Shown here: in pieces, positions 1 to 6,993 of the stretch
Layout: every line of letters starts with the position of its first letter
Numbering within the stretch: position 1 is the first letter of the stretch
Source: Chlorobiota bacterium
Lineage (GTDB): Bacteria > Bacteroidota > Ignavibacteria > OLB7
Direction: 5' to 3'
DNA: 64,000 nt
Assembly: GCA_028287785.1 (NCBI GenBank)
Contig: JAQBOZ010000028.1
Coordinates: forward strand, 186,001-250,000
Translations under genes and position numbers: made by a program
Notes under the pieces: model-generated
Told to the model about the DNA's origin: nothing
Seen by the model: the letters and a program-made list of their open reading frames with translations, nothing else
Databases searched by the model: none

Positions 1-791
1 ACGGTCACGGTGTCGATCTGCCGGAATGTCATCATCACCTCCTGGGTCGTCGAGGAATCCACCCTGCTCAACACCGCCGTGACAAGGCTGTCGAGCCGCC
101 TCCTCTTGTTCCTCCCCGGCTTCCGTTGCGGGGCACCGCGCCTGACGGTGTCGGAAGCGGAGAGTCGCGACCTCGGGAACGTTATCGCCAGCCCGGTCGG
201 CACCGTCCGGGCAATCCCGGCCGTGGGCGTGATCGTCACCCGAGTCCCATCCTCCGTCCCCACCAGTGCCACCTGCGCCGTCAGATCGCGATCCAGCGGG
301 CCGAAACAGGAGGCGCGATAGCTGTTTCCAAGATCCTCCACCGGATACGCGATAAAGGTTTCCGTGCTCTGATAACGGTGGCACGTGCCGTAGACGATGA
401 CGGGAGCGTCGGCCACGAGATGGACGGCGCGCCGCTCCACCGTATCGCTCGACTCCACCAGCGCGGCCGGATCGATGGGAATCGTGATCATCTCCCCGGC
501 CGGAACGGTGAAGGGGACCCGATGTCCGCTTCCGGCGATCTCGGCGTAGCCCCGTGCCATCACCGCGGAGGTGATCGAAAGGCTGAGACGAAGGGAACTA
601 TCCAGCACAAGGTGGCTGAACTTCCCATTCGAGACGTCGCGATAGCCCCGGAAGTTCCTCTGAAACGTCATCCAGTATTCCCGGCCTCCCTCGATCGAGC
701 GCCGCTCCCGCGGCACATCCGGCTGCGCGCCCGCCCGCGAGCAGAGGAGGAAGAGCAAGGGAAGCAGCAGAACCCGGAGGGATGGAATCAT
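1..791 (-). CDS. Secreted IgGFc-binding-like protein, C-terminus cut by window edge
   Basis: The frame is open from ATG (complement of 789-791) to base 1, so at least 263 residues are present and the C-terminus lies outside the window. Residues 1-23 form a clear signal peptide (MIPSLRVLLLPLLFLLC.. to AGAQ). The next part (EYWMTFQRN, then an AVHLVADAPVIVYG stretch and TRVTITPTA) aligns by eye with the N-terminal half of the secreted protein at 6994-9345. Both look like the IgGFc-binding-like beta domain common in Bacteroidota surface proteins. The last visible part is Arg/Lys rich (KPGRNKRRRLDS), which may be an inserted linker. Ligand and function are unknown. The reading frame was found by translating the minus strand directly. 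Confidence 0.75.
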   Translation of the reverse strand, partial: MIPSLRVLLLPLLFLLCSRAGAQPDVPRERRSIEGGREYWMTFQRNFRGYRDVSNGKFSHLVLDSSLRLSLSITSAVMARGYAEIAGSGHRVPFTVPAGEMITIPIDPAALVESSDTVERRAVHLVADAPVIVYGTCHRYQSTETFIAYPVEDLGNSYRASCFGPLDRDLTAQVALVGTEDGTRVTITPTAGIARTVPTGLAITFPRSRLSASDTVRRGAPQRKPGRNKRRRLDSLVTAVLSRVDSSTTQEVMMTFRQIDTVT

Positions 792-930
792 CAATCGCGC
801 GAATGTTGTGAAGGAGCCCCGTCAACGAACAGCGAAGCAAGTTGACAGCTCGCATCCTCCGATACCATGCGATAATTCATCCCCTGGAAGCCGCCCCCCG
901 CAACGCTTTCAGCCCGGCGGCATCCACGGA

Positions 931-1283
931 TCATCTCCTCCGAAACGTATATCCCCCGGCGTTGCCGTACGCATCATAGGCCGCGTCCTCATACCCGAAA
1001 CCGTAGTTGTAAAGGCCGAACGGCCCCGGACAGGCGACCATGTACGATCCGAAGGGAACCTCCGTGCGACCGATATACCACGTGCCGTCGCCGGCCGGGC
1101 TGAAGAGGGCGCAGTCATGTCCCCGATCCGGCGGGTATGGACATCACGATTCTCCGGGATGAATGGGTCGCGCGGGGCGGCGCAACCGGCTCCGCCTCCC
1201 GTCATAACGACCGAACGCGGCGGAACTCCACCGGAACGGGCCCCGGCAGAGAAAAAATCGCGAGAGAGATCGATGAGAGTCAC
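931..1283 (-). pseudogene. C-terminal remnant of an IgGFc-binding-like protein with a frameshift
   Basis: From about 1120 down to the TGA at 931-933 one frame reads like a genuine protein end (GDGTWYIGRTEVPFGSYM, then PFGLYNYGFGYEDAAYD), the usual closing pattern of IgGFc-like surface proteins. Upstream of a run of four C (about 1117-1120 on the plus strand) that frame soon hits a stop. Protein-like sequence continues in a neighbouring frame (SLEVTLIDLSRDFF, then PRDPFIPENRDVH). One extra base in the run would join the two. No convincing start codon or ribosome site is visible. I read it as a decayed copy upstream of the intact relative at 1-791; a sequencing error in the homopolymer is the alternative. 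The rest of 792-1357 shows nothing else. Confidence 0.42.
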
Positions 1284-1357
1284 TTCCAGCGACGCGGAAA
1301 GGTCGGTTCTGTGACTAGCCGGAGAATGATGAGTGCCTGTTGTACGGGGGCGGGTGA

Positions 1358-1897
1358 TTAACGGACGTAGAGCATCCGGCGCAGTTCATGGATGCGGTTG
1401 GTCTTCAGCTCGTAGATATACATCCCGCTCGACAGCGTGGGAGACGGCAGGAACGATACCACATGGCGTCCCTTGGTCTGGTTCATATCCACAAGCGTCA
1501 CAACCTGATTATAGAAGAAATCGTGAATCCGCAGAAGCACCGGGGAATCCTCGGAGAGGGCGTAGGCGATCGTCGTCGCGGCGCCGGTCGGGCCGAACGG
1601 GTTCGGGTAATTGGGCTCCAGGAAATCGCGATCCCCCGGAACGATCGTGGAGGTATCGGCGGGCCCGCCATCGATCTTGCCCATGAACGTATCGCGCGCC
1701 GCGCCGCCATACTCCCTGAGCAGCCGGCCGTGGCAGCCGCGATCCACCAGCGGATGCAGGATGCCCCCGTCGGGATCGGGAAGGGAGAGCGGATCGATCA
1801 TCTGCGCGCTCGCCAGATGGGAGTAGAGTCCCACCCCGATCACGACAGGCATCAGTGCCCGGCATGACCGGTAGAGCCATTGGAGCTCTCGGATCAT
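1358..1897 (-). CDS. Very small type IX secretion substrate (179 aa)
   Basis: A signal peptide (about residues 1-30, ending LASAQ) is followed by roughly 60 residues without a recognised domain. The rest is almost entirely a Por-secretion/type IX sorting tail: [10 protein letters not shown], then a TTIAYAL strand, LLRIHDFF, and a closing [12 protein letters not shown] plus a basic end. Such tails are normally attached to large secreted proteins, so a protein that is mostly tail is odd. The start ATG (1895-1897) overlaps the TGA of the upstream ABC ATPase gene as ATGA, which implies translational coupling. Its cargo role is unknown. Confidence 0.7.
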   Translation of the reverse strand: MIRELQWLYRSCRALMPVVIGVGLYSHLASAQMIDPLSLPDPDGGILHPLVDRGCHGRLLREYGGAARDTFMGKIDGGPADTSTIVPGDRDFLEPNYPNPFGPTGAATTIAYALSEDSPVLLRIHDFFYNQVVTLVDMNQTKGRHVVSFLPSPTLSSGMYIYELKTNRIHELRRMLYVR

Positions 1898-2922
1898 GCC
1901 CGTGCCTGCTTTAGTGGAGCGCCATTCATTGTCACGCTGCCGGCCGGTATGCTCTCCGGATAGAGGAGGCATCGGGTGACGTGCCCGCTTCCATCGTCCC
2001 CAAGCACCGGGTGGGTGACCTTGCAATCCGCCATGACCTTGGGGCACCGGGGATGAAAATAACAGCCGCTCGGCAGATTCGCCGGGCTTGGCACGTCACC
2101 GGCCAGCACAATCCGCTCGCGACGGCGACGGGGATCGGGAATCGGCACGGCCGAGAGGAGGGCCTGCGTGTAGGGATGCTTCGGGTTGGCGTACAGGTCC
2201 TTGGCATCGGCCAGCTCCACGATCTCCCCAAGGTACATCACCGCAACGCGATCGGAGATATGCTCAACCACCGAAAGGTCGTGGGCGATAAAGAGATAGG
2301 TCAGGGCAAACTCCCGCTGAAGATCCCCCAGGAGGTTGATCACCTGCGACTGGATCGAAACGTCGAGCGCGGAGACCGGCTCATCGCAGACGATAAACTT
2401 GGGCTCCACCGAGAGCGCCCTGGCGATGCCGATACGCTGCCGCTGCCCGCCGGAGAACTCGTGCGGATAACGCCGCGCGTATTCCGGGCGCAGCCCGACG
2501 ATATCGAGCAGCTCCTGCACCCGCTTCTGAACCTCTTCATCGTTCTTGCGGAGCTTGTGAAACTTGATGATCTCGCTCAGCATCCCCCCCACCGTGATGC
2601 GTGGGTTGAGCGATGAATAGGGGTCCTGGAAGATGATCTGCATCTCGCGACGAAGGTGCCGCATCTCGGAAGGCCCCATCGCTGTAACCTCCTTCCCCTC
2701 GAACTTCACAGAGCCGCTGGTCGGCTCGATCAGCCGGAGGATCGATCGCCCCACGGTGGTCTTGCCGCATCCCGACTCCCCCACCAGGCCGAGCGTCTCA
2801 CCCCGCTTGATATCGAGGTTGACCCCGTTGACCGCCTTGACCTGCCCGACGGTCTGGGAGAAGAGGCCCTTCTTGATGGGGAAGAATTTTCTGAGATCAC
2901 GGACTTCGAGCAGATTATCCAT
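1894..2922 (-). CDS. Oligopeptide/dipeptide ABC transporter ATP-binding protein (DppF/OppF type)
   Basis: Cytoplasmic ATPase of a peptide/nickel-type ABC importer, 342 aa, the normal size. Walker [10 protein letters not shown] is at residues 48-56, the Q-loop at about 99, the signature FSGGQRQR at 156-163 and Walker B FIVCDEP at 176-182. The C-terminal oligopeptide-binding-type extension is present ([12 protein letters not shown] and the Cys-containing [11 protein letters not shown]). The long N-terminal FFPIKKGLF segment is typical of the F-type partner rather than DppD. No permease or second ATPase lies in the window. The gene is 54 nt downstream of rsmE on the same strand and overlaps the small type IX substrate gene by 4 nt. 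Confidence 0.93.
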   Translation of the reverse strand: MDNLLEVRDLRKFFPIKKGLFSQTVGQVKAVNGVNLDIKRGETLGLVGESGCGKTTVGRSILRLIEPTSGSVKFEGKEVTAMGPSEMRHLRREMQIIFQDPYSSLNPRITVGGMLSEIIKFHKLRKNDEEVQKRVQELLDIVGLRPEYARRYPHEFSGGQRQRIGIARALSVEPKFIVCDEPVSALDVSIQSQVINLLGDLQREFALTYLFIAHDLSVVEHISDRVAVMYLGEIVELADAKDLYANPKHPYTQALLSAVPIPDPRRRRERIVLAGDVPSPANLPSGCYFHPRCPKVMADCKVTHPVLGDDGSGHVTRCLLYPESIPAGSVTMNGAPLKQARA

Positions 2923-2976
2923 TCGCGTACTGATTGTTCAGATGTTCGAGTAAAGAGTGTTCTTCGCGGGACCCCA

Positions 2977-3708
2977 TTATCCCAGGCCGCCGATCAACGC
3001 CAGCGCCACGATCGCGGCCGTCTCCGAACGGAGCCTTGTATCGCCAAGCGATACGATATCGGCCGATGCCTCGCGAGCCGCGCTCACCTCGCGATCGGTA
3101 AATCCTCCCTCCGGGCCGATAAGGACGATCGTGCGCCGGGCACCGGGAGAGGATATCAGAAACCGCGCCAGTGAGTTCTCAGCGGGAGCGCTTTCATGGC
3201 AGAGACAGGCCCGCTCGAACTCCGGCAACCGTTCAAGCAGCCTCGCAAGAGGGGTGGGATCGGCGATGGTCGGAAGAAATGAGCCCTGTGACTGCTTTAA
3301 TGCCGCCACCGCGATGCGAAGCGCGCGATCGTGCTGAAACCGCCCCTCGGCACGCTCGGCCGAAATCGGAATGATCTCGCGCGCTCCAAGCTCGACTCCC
3401 TTTTCAATAGTCCACTCAAGACGGGATTTATCGGCGAGGAGACCGATTCCCAGGGCAATATACGGCCTCCCCTCTCCCACGTCCAAGACTCTGGCGCGAA
3501 CGCGGACAATCACCTCTCCCCGCTCCATTCGCTCCACCGTCGCATCGGTACGCCCGCCGGCGCCATCCAGCAGAAGCACGGGATCGCCGGCCCGCAGCCT
3601 GAGGGCGCGGACGTGACGCGATTCCTCCTCCGGAAGCGCGATGCGATCGTTCGCCTCCCCACCGGATGGGAGATAGAGCGCGGGGATGTTGGATTGAAAT
3701 CTGCCCAT
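2977..3708 (-). CDS. rsmE: 16S rRNA (uracil-1498-N3)-methyltransferase RsmE
   Basis: SPOUT-family methyltransferase that uses S-adenosylmethionine to methylate U1498 of 16S rRNA; 243 aa as usual. The N-terminal PUA-like part contains the SRHVRALRLRAGD motif. The C-terminal trefoil-knot part has the diagnostic LIGPEGGFTDREV and LGDTRLRSETAAIVAL motifs that bind the cofactor. It is the first gene of the minus-strand group running into the peptide ABC ATPase. The 298 bp upstream separate it from the divergent sigma factor gene. Confidence 0.95.
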   Translation of the reverse strand: MGRFQSNIPALYLPSGGEANDRIALPEEESRHVRALRLRAGDPVLLLDGAGGRTDATVERMERGEVIVRVRARVLDVGEGRPYIALGIGLLADKSRLEWTIEKGVELGAREIIPISAERAEGRFQHDRALRIAVAALKQSQGSFLPTIADPTPLARLLERLPEFERACLCHESAPAENSLARFLISSPGARRTIVLIGPEGGFTDREVSAAREASADIVSLGDTRLRSETAAIVALALIGGLG

Positions 3709-4006
3709 GAATCTTCCAGAAACGTCCCCGGAACAACCGCGCCGCCGGGCCGGGGATGCCGGGACGCACGATCGCCGAAAAAAAGCAACATTCGCCTATC
3801 CGACCGAATAGTTGCCCACCGAACTGCACAATCTCGATAGATTCGAAAAATAATCCTCGCCCTTCGGGGCGGGAGCTAACAAAAAAACGGTTGACGTGTT
3901 ACGGTATGGGCGGCCAGATGCCGGTGTGAACATCCGGTTGTGAAGGAACCGTATCGGCCCGCGACCGCATCCCCTTTTCGAACGCTCGTCTTCAATTGCA
4001 TATCAC
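3709..4006. other. Divergent intergenic region between rsmE and the sigma factor gene
   Basis: No gene is seen in these 298 bp. They hold a short hairpin (CGCCC-TTCG-GGGCG, 3858-3871) followed by seven A, and a TTGACG hexamer at about 3891-3896 that could be a -35 element for the sigma factor gene, though no convincing -10 follows. Promoters for both flanking genes presumably lie here. Confidence 0.35.
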
Positions 4007-4585
4007 GTGACGTTATCGGACGTGTTCATACGGCGATCAACTCCGAAGAAGGATCTCACCGACGACGAGTTGATGCAACAAGTCCGGAAAGGGGATAATA
4101 CCGCGTTCCGCACGCTGTACGATCGTTACAAGGCGCAGATGTTCATCTACTGTCTTCGAATGGTCGGCGACCGCGATGCGGCGAAGGACGTGCTGCAGGA
4201 GGTCTTCATCAGGGTCCATACCCATCGCGATCGTTACGAGCCGGGGACGAACTTCGTCGGCTGGGTCCATACGATCGCGCGAAATCTCTGCCTGAATGCG
4301 CGCCGCGATTCAAAGGACCAGACGAGCTTCGACGAAACTGCATCGTATGGTGTGAGCACGAACACCCCGGACCCCGATATCGCGTTGCGGGAGCGGCTGG
4401 CCGGGGAAATCGGAAAGCTCCCTGAAATCTATAGAGAAGTGCTGATCCTTCGGGAATACGAGGGACATTCATATCAGGAGATCGTGAACATCACCGGGCT
4501 TGCGATGTCAACCGTGAAGTTCAGGATCTTCAAGGCGCGGGAAACCCTCCGCGAACGCCTCGCCTGGGGCCTCGACGAGTTGTGA
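4007..4585 (+). CDS. ECF-type RNA polymerase sigma factor (sigma-70 family)
   Basis: 192 aa with the two ECF domains. Region 2 (TAFRTLYDRYKAQMFIYC.., DAAKDVLQEVFIRV, GWVHTIARNLCLN) binds core polymerase and the -10 element. Region 4 (LPEIYREVLILREYEG, YQEIVNITGLAMSTVKFRI) is the helix-turn-helix for the -35 element. The start is a GTG at 4007; another in-frame GTG at 4022 is possible and there is no upstream ATG. It is followed after 36 nt by a membrane protein in the usual position of an anti-sigma factor, and then by a lipoprotein and a secreted protein, so it probably controls a cell-envelope programme that may include its own operon. Confidence 0.92.
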   Translation: MTLSDVFIRRSTPKKDLTDDELMQQVRKGDNTAFRTLYDRYKAQMFIYCLRMVGDRDAAKDVLQEVFIRVHTHRDRYEPGTNFVGWVHTIARNLCLNARRDSKDQTSFDETASYGVSTNTPDPDIALRERLAGEIGKLPEIYREVLILREYEGHSYQEIVNITGLAMSTVKFRIFKARETLRERLAWGLDEL

Positions 4586-4621
4586 AATGTTTATGTGTGA
4601 ATACGTTCAGCCAAGAGAATC

Positions 4622-6136
4622 ATGATGATCAACGATACCATACAGGAGCTGTTCGAGGGATCGCTCGCCGATGAGCAATCCGCCGAGCTGTTTCATGTCC
4701 TCTCGGTGAGTCCCGAACGGCGCGTGGACTTCAACGCCTACATGGCCCTCATGGCGGCAATGCAGCGCGATCGCGCCGCGAACGCCCTTACCTCCGATGA
4801 AGATTCGGAGATCTGGGGAATCCTCGGCGGGCTTGGTGCCGCCACGATTACCACCAGCGCCGGCTCCGCCATCTGGAGCTGGCTGGCAAAGGGAGCCGCG
4901 GTTATCGCGGTCGGCGTGATCGGCTATATCCTCGGAACCACGTTTACATCGAATAAGACGGTCACAGGCGGCAACAGCATCGTCACCTCCGGTTCGAAGA
5001 CTGTCACGCAGGCAACGCCGCCATCGGTTACGCCGAACGCGGGAACGCCGACCAACGCCCGATCGAGCGCGGGAACACCCGCGAACGGGACATCGTCAGC
5101 CGGATCGCGTGCTCCGGGGGCGATATCGGGACCGGCCGTCACATCGCCCGCCCCGATTGCCAGCGCGACCTCAAGCAGCCGCATTGCGACCCCGAAGGTG
5201 CTCTATCGCGATCGCATCGTCTATCGTGATTCCGCTCCGATCACCTCCGCAGCGGACGCCGCGGCCAGGAGATCACTGTTCGCCGGCAACACAAGCTCCA
5301 GAAGCAGCAGCTCCATGAATGGAGGTAACAGCGGGAAGCAGAGCAATGGAAACGGTGGCGACGGCACAACCGCGAACACGACACAGCCGGCAACGCAGAA
5401 CTCCGCGAACGGCAACACGCCCGCGCACAGCACCGCGATCGACAGCACGAACCTGAAGACGAGCGCCTCCGCATCCCCGATCAAACCGGAGGATGCGATG
5501 GCGAACATGAGCGAGAGAAATATCCCGAGCCCGCAGATGATGACAACGGCCCTCCGCCGCAATGGCATCGAGATCGGCCTGAACGAGCGCACCGGCGCGC
5601 AGATCCTGAGGGCGAAGGGAGATGAGGCCGCGCCCATCTTCTCGACGCATCATTTAAATATCAGCTATCACTTCGGCGAGGGACGGTTCGGCCTGGGAGC
5701 GCGGCTTGGCTACGGCACCTTCCCCGTGATGACGCTTTCCTCGTCGATCACGTTCCGTAAGAACACCGACGGCAATATCAAGATTGCCGAAACCCTCTAC
5801 AGTGCCCATCCACAGTTACGCACGCAGGCGTTCACGGAGTTCTTCACGAACTACAGGATACCGTTCGGCAACAGCCTGGCGCTCTGCGCGGAGGCGGCCT
5901 ACGGCACATCGACATCGATCACGAAGGCGGGAGGTGATATCTCCCTTCTCTGGTTCCTCACCGAGCGGGTGGGAGTGCAGATGGGAGGCGGCATCAGCCA
6001 CTACTGGTACTCGCTGGATGACGACGTAACCCTGAAGCTGAACGCGGCAAGCAACGGGACATCGTTCGCGGATAATGTGAAAGCGGGCGCGGGAACGATA
6101 TTCGAACTGCGCTACGGCATGCTCTTCCATTTCTAG
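4622..6136 (+). CDS. Putative anti-sigma-like protein: inner-membrane helix, long linker and C-terminal outer-membrane beta-barrel-like domain
   Basis: 504 aa. Residues 1-75 are a soluble, helix-rich segment with no zinc-binding His/Cys motif. About 82-107 is one hydrophobic helix (WLAKGAAVIAVGVIGYILG). About 108-310 is an Asn/Ser/Thr/Gly/Pro-rich low-complexity linker containing a repeated YRDRIVYRD-like patch. About 330-504 alternates in the way of beta strands (LNISYHFGEGRFGLGARLGY, ISLLWFLTERVGVQMGGGIS) and ends LRYGMLFHF, the terminal aromatic typical of outer-membrane barrels. No separate signal peptide is visible. Position directly after an ECF sigma gene suggests an anti-sigma role for the N-terminus; this is inference, since no anti-sigma motif is recognised. 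The start is ATG 4622 or 4625. Confidence 0.7.
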   Translation: MMINDTIQELFEGSLADEQSAELFHVLSVSPERRVDFNAYMALMAAMQRDRAANALTSDEDSEIWGILGGLGAATITTSAGSAIWSWLAKGAAVIAVGVIGYILGTTFTSNKTVTGGNSIVTSGSKTVTQATPPSVTPNAGTPTNARSSAGTPANGTSSAGSRAPGAISGPAVTSPAPIASATSSSRIATPKVLYRDRIVYRDSAPITSAADAAARRSLFAGNTSSRSSSSMNGGNSGKQSNGNGGDGTTANTTQPATQNSANGNTPAHSTAIDSTNLKTSASASPIKPEDAMANMSERNIPSPQMMTTALRRNGIEIGLNERTGAQILRAKGDEAAPIFSTHHLNISYHFGEGRFGLGARLGYGTFPVMTLSSSITFRKNTDGNIKIAETLYSAHPQLRTQAFTEFFTNYRIPFGNSLALCAEAAYGTSTSITKAGGDISLLWFLTERVGVQMGGGISHYWYSLDDDVTLKLNAASNGTSFADNVKAGAGTIFELRYGMLFHF

Positions 6137-6205
6137 CGGAACCGGCGGAGCGATCGATCAACGACACGAGTAGTCTTAACCTGGCAGCGGAGCAAGAACC
6201 GGATC

Positions 6206-6946
6206 ATGATGAACGCTGATACATATGGAGCGAGCGGCTGGCGGCCGACGGCGCTTGGTCTGGCGGGCATCCTCCTGCTGGCCGGGCTCCTGAGCGCCTG
6301 CAACATCACCGGACCGGAAGATGAGCGCTGGCTCGATGTCTCATCATTCTCCTGGCCCACGGATACTCAGGCCGTAATGCACTACAAAACGGTGAAAGCG
6401 TCCTCTCCATCTCCATCTTCATATACCGTCAACATCAGGCTCGCGGATTCGACGGACAGGAGAAATGCGACGCTCAAGGACAAGCTGACCCGCATCAACC
6501 GCTGGAACCTGGCGGATCAGATCTACATGCTCGACAAGGCGAACTACTCCCACAAGGAGTACTTCATCCCGCTGAAGGATACGCTGATCGCCCTGATGTC
6601 CGAGGTAGGGGCAACCTACGCCCTGGTCGCCCCGCTCGACACGGGTCACACCTGGTACTGCTCTTACGGTGATGACAACAACCCGACACAGCAGGCAAGG
6701 ATCGTCGAGCGCTACTCCTATCGGAAGATCGAGGGAAAAATCTACAAGAATGTGATCGAGGTTAAATACAGCTCCGTGGGGAGTGTCAGCGATACCAGCT
6801 TCTGGGTCTGCTTCTATGCCCAGGGCATCGGGCTGATACAGCGCCTCAAGTATCAGATACCGATCAAATCGGATAATGCGCCCGATACTACGCCGATAGT
6901 GGAAGAGGAAACAGTGTTGACCGAGACGAACATACAACAGAAGTAA
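6206..6946 (+). CDS. Lipoprotein of unknown function
   Basis: 246 aa. The N-terminus is a lipoprotein signal with lipobox LLSAC (Cys about residue 31), preceded by an LGLAGILLLAGLL core. The mature part (WLDVSSFSWPTDTQAVMHY..., HTWYCSYGDDNN, SFWVCFYAQGIGLIQ) has no recognised family. It alternates polar and aromatic residues like a small beta-sandwich and resembles lipoproteins of about 230-250 aa found in Bacteroidota and relatives. It is 69 nt after the barrel-fusion gene and just upstream of the secreted IgGFc-like gene, so it is likely part of the sigma-factor operon and periplasmic or surface anchored. Confidence 0.75.
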   Translation: MMNADTYGASGWRPTALGLAGILLLAGLLSACNITGPEDERWLDVSSFSWPTDTQAVMHYKTVKASSPSPSSYTVNIRLADSTDRRNATLKDKLTRINRWNLADQIYMLDKANYSHKEYFIPLKDTLIALMSEVGATYALVAPLDTGHTWYCSYGDDNNPTQQARIVERYSYRKIEGKIYKNVIEVKYSSVGSVSDTSFWVCFYAQGIGLIQRLKYQIPIKSDNAPDTTPIVEEETVLTETNIQQK

Positions 6947-6993
6947 TCATGACGATGGAACCTCACCCCATCAGGTCCCATGCAAGGAAACTT

